DNA of 16,258 nt, taken from positions 1 through 16,258 of the forward strand of contig DNFT01000010.1 in the NCBI GenBank assembly GCA_003486385.1, in the 5' to 3' direction. The translations under genes were made by a program, and so were the position numbers. This document shows, piece after piece, positions 1-6,919 of the stretch. This stretch comes from Eubacterium sp. (lineage in GTDB: Bacteria; Bacillota; Clostridia; Lachnospirales; Lachnospiraceae). Under the pieces are notes generated by a model. It saw only the letters and a list, made by a program, of their open reading frames with translations, was not told where the DNA came from and ran no database searches. Positions within the stretch are counted from its first letter, which is position 1. Every line of letters starts with the position of its first letter.

Positions 1-2846
1 CCGGCCATCTTATCACCGACAGAAATCTTTCTCTTCTGTGCGATATAGATACGGACTGACTGATTTACACCAGGTGAAAGCTCATCGCCATTCTCTCTTG
101 TAAATACCTTAGCATCAATAATAATACCATATTCTCCGTGAGGAACCTTGAGTGAGGTGTCTCTAACCTCCCTTGCCTTCTCACCGAAAATAGCACGAAG
201 AAGTCTTTCCTCGGCTGTAAGCTCAGTCTCACCCTTAGGAGTAACCTTACCTACAAGAATATCTCCGGCACGAACCTCGGCACCGATACGGATGATACCT
301 CTGTCATCAAGATCCTTGAGTGCATCATCGCCGACACCCGGAACATCTCTTGTGATCTCCTCAGGTCCGAGCTTGGTATCTCTTGCCTCTGCCTCGTACT
401 CCTCTATATGAATAGATGTATATACATCATCCATTACAAGACGCTCGCTAAGTAAAACGGCATCCTCGTAATTGTAACCTTCCCATGTCATGAAACCGAT
501 GAGAGGGTTCTTACCAAGAGCGATCTCACCATTGGAGGTTGAAGGACCATCAGCGATAACCTGACCCTTCTCAACAACATCGCCCTTTGTAACTATTGGC
601 TTCTGATTGTAGCAGTTGCTCTGGTTGCTTCGTGCGAACTTAGTAAGACGATACTTGTCTATAGTTCCGTTCGCAAGCTTAATGTTGATTTCCCTTGATG
701 TGGCAAGGTCAACAACACCTGCATTCTTAGCAACAACACACATACCTGAGTCTACAGCAGCCTTGTGCTCCATTCCTGTGCCGACAACCGGTGCCTCTGT
801 TGTAAGAAGCGGAACCGCCTGACGCTGCATGTTGGAGCCCATGAGGGCACGGTTAGCATCATCGTTCTCAAGGAAAGGAATCATGGATGTAGCAACTGAG
901 AATACCATCTTAGGTGACACGTCCATAAGGTCAATCTTGCTCTTTGCAAACTCAGAGGTCTCTTCTCTGAAACGGCCTGATACAGAATTCTTGACGAAAT
1001 GTCCCTCTTCATCAAGCTCGGCATTAGCCTGTGCAACATAGTAGTTATCTTCCTCATCTGCTGTGAGATAACGAACCTCATCTGTTACGACAGGATTCTT
1101 AGGATCTGTCTTGTCAACAACTCTGTACGGAGCCTCAACAAAACCATACTCATTGATTCTCGCATAAGCTGCAAGAGAGTTGATAAGTCCGATATTAGGA
1201 CCCTCAGGGGTCTCAATAGGACACATTCTGCCATAATGAGTATAGTGAACATCTCGAACCTCGAATCCGGCACGGTCTCTTGAAAGACCACCAGGTCCTA
1301 ACGCTGAGAGTCTTCTCTTATGGGTAATCTCAGAGAGTGGGTTATTCTGATCCATGAACTGTGAAAGCTGGGAGCTTCCGAAGAACTCCTTAACTGCCGC
1401 AGTAACAGGCTTAATATTTATAAGTGTCTGTGCAGTAACGCCATCAAGATCCTGTGTTGTCATTCTCTCCCTTACAACACGCTCCATTCTTGACAGACCG
1501 ATTCTGTACTGATTCTGTAAAAGCTCACCAACCGCACGAATACGTCTGTTGCCAAGGTGATCGATGTCATCCTTGTTTCCGACATGGTACTCAAGGTGCA
1601 TATTATAGTTGATGGATGCCATAATATCTTCTATAGTAATATGCTTAGGAATGAGATCGCCGATATTCTTGCGGATTGCAGCCTTGATATCATCAAGATT
1701 GCTGTTCTCAGCAAGTATCTGTGAGAGAACCGGATAAAATACGCTCTCGTTAACTCCAAGCTCCTTAGCCTCTTCCTCTGTTATATCAACATGCTTAGTA
1801 ATATCCACCATCATGTTGGAGAGAACCTTAACTCTTCTCTCACCGCACTGAAGCCATACAAAAGGTACAGCAGCATTCTGAATATCAAGAGCCTGTTCCT
1901 TAGTAAGAACAGTTCCTGCCTCTGCAAGCACCTCACCTGTTGTTGTATCAACAACATCATCGGCAAGTGTCTGGCCCGCAATACGATTGCGGAGATTAAG
2001 CTTCTTATTAAACTTGTAACGTCCTACCTTGGCAAGATCATATCTTCTTGGATCGAAGAACATGGCATTGATGAGACTCTCTGCACTGTCTACAGAAAGA
2101 GGCTCACCCGGTCTTATCTTCTTGTATAACTCAAGAAGACCTGACTGGTAGTCATCACTTGTATCCTTTGCAAGGCTCGCCATAATCTTAGGCTCCTCGC
2201 CGAAAAGGTCAATAATCTGGGCATTGGTTCCATAACCAAGTGCACGGATAAGCACTGTAACAGGAACCTTTCTAGTTCTATCTACACGCACGGAGAAAAC
2301 GTCGTTAGCGTCCGTTTCATACTCTAACCACGCACCTCTATTAGGAATAACTGTACATGAGAATAACTCTTTACCAACCTTATCATGTCCAATCTCATAA
2401 TAGATACCAGGAGAACGCACTAACTGGCTAACGATAACTCGTTCAGCACCATTGATGACGAAGGTGCCTGTAGCTGTCATAATAGGCAGGTCACCCATGA
2501 AAATCTCATGCTCCTTGATTTCCTCTGTCTCCTTATTGTAAAGTCTTACCTTTACCTTAAGTGGCGCAGCATAAGTAGCATCTCTCTCCTTACACTCTTC
2601 TATTGAATACTTCACATCTTCCTCACACAATGCGAAGTCTACGAATTCCAGGCTCAAATGACCACTGTAATCCGCAATAGGAGAGATATCCGCGAAAGCT
2701 TCCTTAAGACCTTCCTTAAGAAACCACTTATATGAATCTTTCTGGATTTCAATAAGGTCTGGCATCTCAAGAACCTCATTCCGTCTTGAATAGCTCATAC
2801 GAATACTTTTGCCATAATGCATCGGACGTAATCTGTTTTTTTCCAT
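1..2846 (-). CDS. rpoB: DNA-directed RNA polymerase subunit beta (3' end outside window)
   Basis: This encodes the beta subunit of RNA polymerase, which forms one side of the catalytic cleft and the rifampicin pocket. The reverse strand reads open from ATG (2846) to the window edge, about 948 codons. It starts MEKNRLRPMHYGK and reaches the conserved KRKISVGDKMAG near the left end, so roughly the last quarter is missing. Recognisable blocks are IVSQLVRSPGIYY, the rifampicin cluster SQLSQFMDQNNPLSEITHKR followed by RLSALGPGGLSRDRAGFEVR (about 1250-1375), and CPIETPEGPNIGLINSLA. The cluster I positions equivalent to E. coli D516, H526 and S531 keep their sensitive-type residues, so no rifampicin-resistance change is visible there. 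The start is supported by AGGGGTGA a few bases upstream. The gene lies after rplL but has its own promoter and is separated from rplL by a terminator. Confidence 0.98.
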   Translation of the reverse strand, partial: MEKNRLRPMHYGKSIRMSYSRRNEVLEMPDLIEIQKDSYKWFLKEGLKEAFADISPIADYSGHLSLEFVDFALCEEDVKYSIEECKERDATYAAPLKVKVRLYNKETEEIKEHEIFMGDLPIMTATGTFVINGAERVIVSQLVRSPGIYYEIGHDKVGKELFSCTVIPNRGAWLEYETDANDVFSVRVDRTRKVPVTVLIRALGYGTNAQIIDLFGEEPKIMASLAKDTSDDYQSGLLELYKKIRPGEPLSVDSAESLINAMFFDPRRYDLAKVGRYKFNKKLNLRNRIAGQTLADDVVDTTTGEVLAEAGTVLTKEQALDIQNAAVPFVWLQCGERRVKVLSNMMVDITKHVDITEEEAKELGVNESVFYPVLSQILAENSNLDDIKAAIRKNIGDLIPKHITIEDIMASINYNMHLEYHVGNKDDIDHLGNRRIRAVGELLQNQYRIGLSRMERVVRERMTTQDLDGVTAQTLINIKPVTAAVKEFFGSSQLSQFMDQNNPLSEITHKRRLSALGPGGLSRDRAGFEVRDVHYTHYGRMCPIETPEGPNIGLINSLAAYARINEYGFVEAPYRVVDKTDPKNPVVTDEVRYLTADEEDNYYVAQANAELDEEGHFVKNSVSGRFREETSEFAKSKIDLMDVSPKMVFSVATSMIPFLENDDANRALMGSNMQRQAVPLLTTEAPVVGTGMEHKAAVDSGMCVVAKNAGVVDLATSREINIKLANGTIDKYRLTKFARSNQSNCYNQKPIVTKGDVVEKGQVIADGPSTSNGEIALGKNPLIGFMTWEGYNYEDAVLLSERLVMDDVYTSIHIEEYEAEARDTKLGPEEITRDVPGVGDDALKDLDDRGIIRIGAEVRAGDILVGKVTPKGETELTAEERLLRAIFGEKAREVRDTSLKVPHGEYGIIIDAKVFTRENGDELSPGVNQSVRIYIAQKRKISVGDKMA

Positions 2847-2932
2847 TGACGTTTCACCCCTTGCGTTGATTTAATATGGTTTTCCATAAATTTGCATTAA
2901 TAGGGACTTTCACCCATAATGTAGCATTTTCC

Positions 2933-2961
2933 AGTGTAGCACCACTATTCAAAGATGTCAA
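2933..2961 (-). promoter_or_regulatory. Sigma-A promoter for rpoB
   Basis: On the minus strand a perfect -35 box TTGACA (2956-2961) is followed by a 17-bp spacer and TACACT (2933-2938) as -10. It lies about 85 bp upstream of the rpoB start and downstream of the rplL terminator. It should therefore supply rpoB (and presumably rpoC) independently of rplJL. An alternative, weaker -10 (TACATT) lies about 14 bp further downstream. Confidence 0.75.
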
Positions 2962-3068
2962 GCCCCTATTTGAATATTCTTTTGTAATTTTTTATATATT
3001 TTCTACAAATCAACATATTTAAGAGTATAAGAACAATTCCCAAGTCCTAAACTGTGTGCTGAAAATGC

Positions 3069-3099
3069 AAAAAAGGCTATGCGTCACCGCATAGCCTTT
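3069..3099 (-). terminator. Intrinsic terminator between rplL and rpoB
   Basis: A perfect 12-bp stem (3072-3083 with 3088-3099) closes a 4-nt loop. Read on the minus strand it is followed at once by six T residues. It begins 20 bp after the rplL stop codon. The stem is strong enough to stop most transcripts after rplL, although partial read-through into rpoB is typical of this operon in many bacteria. Confidence 0.88.
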
Positions 3100-3118
3100 C
3101 AAATCCGATTGGGTAAAA

Positions 3119-3478
3119 TTACTTAATAGTAACCTTTGCACCAGCCTCTTCAAGCTGCTTCTTAATAGCCTCAGCCTCTTCCTTGCTAACGCCCTCCTTA
3201 ACTACCTTAGGAGCGGATGTAACAAGATCCTTAGCTTCCTTAAGACCTAAGCCTGTGATCTCACGAACAACCTTGATAACTGGAACGCCAGCGCCCTCTG
3301 TAAGCTCTACATCGAACTCTGTCTTCTCCTCAGCTGCTGCTGCGCCAGCACCTGCTGCTGCAACTACAACGCCTGCTGCTGCAGATACGCCGAACTCTTC
3401 CTCACATGCCTTAACGAGATCGTTAAGCTCTAATACTGTTAAACCCTTGATTACTTCAATAATTTCCTGAGTTGTCAT
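3119..3478 (-). CDS. rplL: 50S ribosomal protein L7/L12
   Basis: This 119-residue acidic stalk protein forms dimers on L10 and recruits translation GTPases. The N-terminal dimerisation domain begins MTTQEIIEVIKGL and is followed by an Ala/Gly-rich hinge (AAAGAGAAAAEEK). The globular C-terminal domain (EFDVELTEGAG to KVTIK) carries the conserved KVVREITGLGLKEAKDLV helix that contacts elongation factors. The reading frame stays open 22 codons further upstream. ATG at 3478 is chosen because TGGAGG lies about 8 nt before it and because it matches the family N-terminus. It follows rplJ by 129 bp, which include a 14-bp palindrome at 3525-3538. It shares the rplJ promoter and leader, and a terminator follows it. 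Confidence 0.97.
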   Translation of the reverse strand: MTTQEIIEVIKGLTVLELNDLVKACEEEFGVSAAAGVVVAAAGAGAAAAEEKTEFDVELTEGAGVPVIKVVREITGLGLKEAKDLVTSAPKVVKEGVSKEEAEAIKKQLEEAGAKVTIK

Positions 3479-3607
3479 TTTATTTTCCTCCATTAAATAT
3501 TTTGAATATTTTAATATTGTTTCACATGAACATTCATGCTTCATGCAGCCATCTACCTTATATACAGTAAACAGCCGGATTATTATTCATACCTAACTCT
3601 GAATGAA

Positions 3608-4099
3608 TTAAGCCTCTGCGTTCTTCTCAGCAATCTGCTTAAGAACACGAGCAAAGTTGGTAACAGGGGACTGAATGCTTCCAAGGAACTTGGAAAGTAA
3701 TTCGTCTCTTGATGGGATAGTAGCAATAACCTTGATACCATTCTCATCATAGTATGTGCCATCAACGACACCGCCCTTTAACTGAAGCTTGTCTGCTGTC
3801 TGCGCGAACTGGAATAAAACTCTTGCAGGAGCTGTAGCATCAGTCTTAGAGATAGCGATAGCTGTAGGACCCTCAAGGCTCTTAGAAAGCTCCTCAAAAG
3901 GAGTATCCTTAACTGCTATGTTGATAAGAGTGTTCTTATACACCTTATAAGTAACACCAGCTTCTCTTAACTGCTTACGGAGCTGTGTATCCTGCTCAAC
4001 TGTAAGTCCACGATAGTCAACAACAACTGCTGCTGCTGCGCCATCAAGAGCTGCGCTGATCTCATCAACGATTGGCTTCTTAATCTCTACTTTTGCCAT
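3608..4099 (-). CDS. rplJ: 50S ribosomal protein L10
   Basis: L10 (163 residues) anchors L7/L12 dimers to 23S rRNA at the base of the stalk and, with L7/L12, represses its own mRNA. The N-terminal rRNA-binding domain contains VVVDYRGLTVEQDTQLRKQL and the conserved YKVYKNTL segment. The C-terminal helix (SPVTNFARVLKQIAEKNAEA) is the L12-docking part. The start is set by AGGAGG seven bases upstream of ATG 4099. A recognisable L10 leader lies directly upstream, so autogenous feedback is expected. The length is normal for the family. Confidence 0.97.
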   Translation of the reverse strand: MAKVEIKKPIVDEISAALDGAAAAVVVDYRGLTVEQDTQLRKQLREAGVTYKVYKNTLINIAVKDTPFEELSKSLEGPTAIAISKTDATAPARVLFQFAQTADKLQLKGGVVDGTYYDENGIKVIATIPSRDELLSKFLGSIQSPVTNFARVLKQIAEKNAEA

Positions 4100-4145
4100 G
4101 ATTTCTTCCTCCTATTATATTTTTCTTTGCCATATATAATATAAG

Positions 4146-4171
4146 AAAAAAGCCCCCCGTAGCCGGAGAGC
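4146..4171 (-). terminator. Attenuator terminator in the rplJ leader
   Basis: On the minus strand GCTCTCCG pairs with CGGGGGGC (two G-U pairs) around a GCTA loop, directly followed by T6. It sits about 50 nt upstream of the rplJ start, inside the leader transcript. Its 3' half contains CTACGG, which can instead pair with CCGTAG at 4245-4250. Termination and the closing stem of the L10 leader are thus mutually exclusive. Confidence 0.7.
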
Positions 4172-4255
4172 ACACATAAGTCTGATACTTATATTATCCC
4201 TCGGCAGGTGTACTTAGCCTTATATCCGTCCGGATACCTGCTGTCTACGGCAAAA
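4152..4255 (-). promoter_or_regulatory. Ribosomal protein L10 leader (autoregulatory 5' UTR)
   Basis: The leader shows the hallmarks of the bacterial L10 leader family. There is a closing stem CCGTAG:CTACGG (4245-4250 with 4157-4162). Inside it is the conserved AGACAGCAGGT segment, and GCAGGT pairs with ACCTGC, followed by the family's CCGAGG. L10-L12 binding to this fold is the established feedback mechanism for rplJL. The overlap with a terminator hairpin suggests control by transcription attenuation here rather than only by translation. The boundaries are approximate. Confidence 0.8.
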
Positions 4256-4327
4256 TCCCTCATTCGTTATATATGCTATAAGAAAGAGAGCCGATTTCCA
4301 TTCGTAAAAACAGAAATCTGTATATTA

Positions 4328-4356
4328 CATTCCGTCCGGAAGTCCCGAACGGAATG
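4328..4356 (-). other. Stable 5'-end hairpin of the rplJ transcript
   Basis: A 12-bp stem (one T-G pair) with a 5-nt loop begins only a base or two after the -10 box, at or very near the predicted transcription start. The outer arms are CATTCCGT and ACGGAATG. A hairpin this close to the 5' end commonly protects mRNA from decay. It lies outside the L10 leader proper. Confidence 0.55.
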
Positions 4357-4357
4357 C

Positions 4358-4387
4358 ATTATATCATTAATATATATCCGGTGTCAA
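4358..4387 (-). promoter_or_regulatory. Sigma-A promoter for rplJ-rplL
   Basis: Consensus TTGACA (4382-4387) and TATAAT (4358-4363) are separated by 18 bp on the minus strand. Transcription would start near 4351 and give a 5' UTR of about 250 nt that contains the hairpin and the L10 leader. Both hexamers are perfect, which fits a highly expressed ribosomal operon. Confidence 0.88.
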
Positions 4388-4431
4388 CCGTTTTTTCATA
4401 AAACAGAAATACTTACCGAACCAAAAAAGAA

Positions 4432-5127
4432 TTAACCAACGTACTTAGATGTGTTAACCTTTACACCAGGACCCATTGTGGAAGCAAGTGTAATGTTCTT
4501 TAAGTATGTTCCCTTTAATGATGAAGGCTTAGCCTTAACGATTGCATCCATGATAGCCTGGAAGTTGTCTGCTAACTGCTCTTCTGTGAAAGAAACCTTT
4601 CCAACTGGAACATGTACAATGTTAGTCTTGTCAAGTCTGTACTCAATCTTACCAGCCTTGATCTCGTTGATAGCCTTTGTTACATCCATAGTAACTGTAC
4701 CAGCCTTAGGGTTTGGCATTAAGCCCTTAGGTCCAAGTACACGACCAAGACGACCAACAACGCCCATCATATCAGGTGTAGCAACAACTACGTCGAACTC
4801 AAACCAGCCATCGTTCTGGATCTTTGGAATAAGCTCCTCGCCGCCTACATAATCAGCTCCTGCTGCCTCAGCCTCATTAGCCTTGTCACCCTTAGCGAAA
4901 ACTAAGACTCTTACAGTCTTACCTGTTCCGTGAGGAAGAACTACAGCACCACGGATCTGCTGCTCAGCGTGACGTCCGTCACAACCTGTTCTGATATGCG
5001 CTTCAACTGTCTCGTCAAACTTTGCAGTTGCTGCCTTCTTAACTAAAGCTACTGCTTCAGCCGTATCGTAAGCCATTGTACGATCGATTAACTTGGCAGC
5101 TTCTGTATATTTCTTACCTTTTTTCAT
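4432..5127 (-). CDS. rplA: 50S ribosomal protein L1
   Basis: L1 (231 residues) builds the mobile L1 stalk that moves deacylated tRNA out of the E site, and it represses its own operon by binding mRNA. Conserved blocks are GGAVVLPHGTGK-type (here RGAVVLPHGTGKTVRVLVFA), the VATPDMMGVVGRLGRVLGPK region, and KTNIVHVPVGKVSF. The frame extends two codons further to a TTG. ATG 5127 is preferred because AGGAGG lies nine bases upstream, whereas the TTG would be too close. It follows rplK by 80 bp, which contain a putative L1-binding element. No clear terminator is seen after it before the rplJ promoter. Confidence 0.97.
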   Translation of the reverse strand: MKKGKKYTEAAKLIDRTMAYDTAEAVALVKKAATAKFDETVEAHIRTGCDGRHAEQQIRGAVVLPHGTGKTVRVLVFAKGDKANEAEAAGADYVGGEELIPKIQNDGWFEFDVVVATPDMMGVVGRLGRVLGPKGLMPNPKAGTVTMDVTKAINEIKAGKIEYRLDKTNIVHVPVGKVSFTEEQLADNFQAIMDAIVKAKPSSLKGTYLKNITLASTMGPGVKVNTSKYVG

Positions 5128-5143
5128 TATCAATAACCTCCTA

Positions 5144-5171
5144 GTGGTATTTGCGGGGAAATCCCTCCCAC
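5144..5171 (-). promoter_or_regulatory. Putative L1-binding element upstream of rplA
   Basis: On the minus strand the order is GTGG-GAG, then a GGG/CCC inner stem with an ATTT loop, then a CGCAAATA side, then CCAC. The fold is an outer 4-bp stem, an asymmetric internal loop and an inner stem, resembling the L1 site in 23S rRNA and known L1 mRNA operators. It lies immediately before the AGGAGG of rplA, where bound L1 would block initiation. A near-identical copy precedes rplK. Confidence 0.6.
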
Positions 5172-5207
5172 GTCTTGTGCTCGGCTCCGTGCCGAAATTA
5201 ATTCAAA

Positions 5208-5633
5208 TTAATCCTCTACAACGATACCCATGCTTCTTGCAGTACCAGCGATCATGCTTGTAGCTGCTTCAACGGATGCTGCGTTGAGATCCGGCATCTT
5301 AAGCTCAGCAATCTTCTGAACCTCAGATCTCTTAATTGTTGCGACCTTAGTCTTGTTAGGAACACCTGATGCAGACTTAAGATTACAAGCCTTCTTAAGA
5401 AGAACTGCTGCTGGAGGAGTCTTTGTTACGAAGCTGAAGCTTCTGTCAGCGTAAACAGTGATAACAACAGGAATAACCATTCCATCCTGATCTGCTGTTC
5501 TTGCGTTGAACTCCTTTGTGAACTGCATGATGTTAACACCATGCTGGCCAAGTGCAGGACCAACTGGTGGAGCCGGTGTTGCTTTGCCGCCTGGAATCTG
5601 TAATTTGATATAACCTTCTACTTTCTTTGCCAT
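5208..5633 (-). CDS. rplK: 50S ribosomal protein L11
   Basis: L11 (141 residues) binds the GTPase-associated centre of 23S rRNA and is the site of thiopeptide action. The N-terminal domain shows the proline-rich PAPPVGPALGQHGVNIMQF segment that contacts thiostrepton and the tip of rRNA. The C-terminal rRNA-binding domain ends MIAGTARSMGIVVED. The frame is open 26 codons further upstream, but ATG 5633 (MAKKVEGYIKLQIPGG) matches the family start and has AGGAGG eight to nine bases before it. A putative L1-binding element lies just upstream, consistent with L1 controlling L11 production. Confidence 0.97.
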   Translation of the reverse strand: MAKKVEGYIKLQIPGGKATPAPPVGPALGQHGVNIMQFTKEFNARTADQDGMVIPVVITVYADRSFSFVTKTPPAAVLLKKACNLKSASGVPNKTKVATIKRSEVQKIAELKMPDLNAASVEAATSMIAGTARSMGIVVED

Positions 5634-5653
5634 TTTGGCACCTCCTAAATAAT

Positions 5654-5681
5654 GTGGTAATTGCGGGGAAATCCCTCCCAC
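5654..5681 (-). promoter_or_regulatory. Putative L1-binding element upstream of rplK
   Basis: This has the same 28-nt layout as the element before rplA, with a single base difference (CGCAATTA instead of CGCAAATA). The outer GTGG:CCAC stem, GAG internal loop and GGG:CCC inner stem are all kept. It ends 20 bp upstream of the rplK start codon. Conservation of both pairing arms at two loci argues for a functional RNA element. Confidence 0.62.
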
Positions 5682-5737
5682 TTCCGCATGCCGTGTATAT
5701 ATTATGTACAATGCATGACGGACGCATCAAAAAATTG

Positions 5738-6259
5738 TTACATTTTCTTAATTTCTGTGAAACTTAACTCAACCGGTGTTTCACGACCGAACATGTCGAC
5801 GTTGATTGTAACGCTGCGCTTGCCTGCGTTGACGCTCTTAATCATGCCGACTGTCTTATCCCAGACGCCGCTCGTCACGATGATGCTGTCGCCAACCTTG
5901 TACTCTGAATCTGCTGCAAGGATGACATCGCCCATGCCTAACGCCTTAATCTCGGACTCTGACAAAGGAACAGGCTTAGATCCCGGTCCGACAAAGCCGG
6001 TAACGCCTCTGGTGTTACGGACAACATACCAGGTATCATCATTCATAATCATGTTCACAAGCACATAACCAGGGAACATCTTGCGCTGAACCTGCTTGGT
6101 AACGCCGTTCTTAACCTCCTGAACGTCTTCCATTGGTACCAGAACCTCAAGAATCTGATCCTGAAGATGTCTGTTTTCAATTGTCTTTTCAATGTTAGCC
6201 TTAACCTTATTCTCATATCCTGAGTAGGTATGGGCTACATACCAATTTGCCTCTGACAT
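5738..6259 (-). CDS. nusG: Transcription termination/antitermination protein NusG
   Basis: NusG (173 residues) bridges the RNA polymerase clamp and modulates pausing and termination. The N-terminal NGN domain begins NWYVAHTYSGYENKVK and contains FPGYVLVNM and WYVVRNTRGVTGFVG. The C-terminal KOW domain runs from YKVGDSIIVTSG to SFTEIKKM. The length is typical of the two-domain form without the insertion seen in some phyla. It starts 18 bp after secE, with AGGTGG upstream, and is followed by rplK, the standard order. In the KOW loop the usual SGPF is SGVW, a small departure of unknown consequence. Confidence 0.97.
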   Translation of the reverse strand: MSEANWYVAHTYSGYENKVKANIEKTIENRHLQDQILEVLVPMEDVQEVKNGVTKQVQRKMFPGYVLVNMIMNDDTWYVVRNTRGVTGFVGPGSKPVPLSESEIKALGMGDVILAADSEYKVGDSIIVTSGVWDKTVGMIKSVNAGKRSVTINVDMFGRETPVELSFTEIKKM

Positions 6260-6277
6260 TCCTAATCCACCTTTTCC

Positions 6278-6493
6278 TTACTTTACTAAGAACCCTAAAC
6301 CGAAACGAAACACAATATCAATAACGGTTATCAGCACACCTAAAATAACTGAGATAATCACAACCGCACCGGTCTGTTTACCGACGGTCTCCGGGGTCGG
6401 CCATGAGATAGTCTTGAACTGTCCCTTAAGGCCTTTGAACCAGCTTGTCTTCTTGGCAGCCGGCTTCTTACTCTTCTTTTCAGAATCGCCCAT
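6278..6493 (-). CDS. secE: Preprotein translocase subunit SecE
   Basis: SecE (71 residues) clamps SecY in the plasma-membrane protein-export channel. A lysine-rich cytoplasmic N-terminus (KKSKKPAAKK) leads into the amphipathic segment WFKGLKGQFKTISWPTPETV, which carries the family's conserved W-P. One membrane helix follows (about residues 42-66, VVIISVILGVLITVIDIVF). The single-span form is usual for Firmicutes. ATG 6493 is chosen because TGGAGG lies about six bases upstream; the in-frame TTG at 6505 overlaps that site. It lies 12 bp downstream of rpmG. Confidence 0.95.
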   Translation of the reverse strand: MGDSEKKSKKPAAKKTSWFKGLKGQFKTISWPTPETVGKQTGAVVIISVILGVLITVIDIVFRFGLGFLVK

Positions 6494-6505
6494 AATTACC
6501 TCCAA

Positions 6506-6655
6506 TTACTTTGTTTCCTTGTGTAATGTGTGTGACTTACAGAACTTACAATACTTCTTTGTCTCCATTCTGTCCGGATGTGTCTTCTTGTCCTTAGTCA
6601 TGTTGTAATTACGCTGCTTGCACTCTGTACATGCCAATGTTATCTTTACACGCAC
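6506..6655 (-). CDS. rpmG: 50S ribosomal protein L33
   Basis: This 49-residue small ribosomal protein is encoded first in the operon. It reads RVKITLACTECKQRNY, then NMTKDKKTHPDRMETKKYC and KFCKSHTLHKETK. Two CxxC pairs (CTEC and CKFC) make it the zinc-binding (C+) form, which can be replaced under zinc limitation by a C- paralogue in many Firmicutes. The start is GTG at 6655, eight bases after GGAGG, and no ATG alternative fits the family N-terminus. The stop lies 12 bp before secE, whose ribosome-binding site follows at once. Confidence 0.94.
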   Translation of the reverse strand: MRVKITLACTECKQRNYNMTKDKKTHPDRMETKKYCKFCKSHTLHKETK

Positions 6656-6705
6656 AACTTCCACCTCCAATTAGTTTCTTTTAATAATTAGTGTTTTTAA
6701 GGCAT

Positions 6706-6735
6706 AAAAAAAAAGCCTTAGCTCTTCCATAGCTA
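6706..6735 (-). other. T-rich leader hairpin before rpmG, possible attenuator
   Basis: On the minus strand a short stem (TAGCT 6731-6735 with AGCTA 6719-6723) lies at the very start of the predicted transcript. It is followed by AGGC and a run of nine T. A second pairing, AAGGC with GCCTT, can form across the T run and would compete with it. Both stems are short, so the regulatory role is speculative. Confidence 0.3.
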
Positions 6736-6739
6736 GTTT

Positions 6740-6768
6740 AGAATATCATAGGGCACATTGTAAGTCAA
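6740..6768 (-). promoter_or_regulatory. Sigma-A promoter for rpmG-secE-nusG-rplK-rplA
   Basis: TTGACT (6763-6768) and TATTCT (6740-6745) are spaced by 17 bp on the minus strand, about 80 bp upstream of the rpmG start. No other good promoter is seen between rpmG and rplA, so it probably drives all five genes. The rest of 6769-6906 is AT-rich. On the plus strand TATAAT at 6891-6896, without a good -35, is the only candidate for the flagellar gene. Confidence 0.72.
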
Positions 6769-6919
6769 GCTTTTTTTTAATATTTTTATTGTACTTCTTC
6801 CTATTATATGTTATATTTACCTTAATCAGATTGTGAAATTTATGTGAACTTATATTCATCATGGCTGCAAACGGATTTTCAGTCACTATATATAATTACG
6901 CCACACGGAGGTGACACTT

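Noticed and set aside
3183..3470. Plus-strand frame opposite rplL
   Set aside because: It is the antisense shadow of the Ala-rich rplL coding sequence, with no start signal of its own.
6860..6900. Sigma-28 (FliA) promoter for the FliD-like gene
   Set aside because: No TAAA-N15-CGATAA-like pair was found upstream; only a weak TATAAT without a matching -35 is present.
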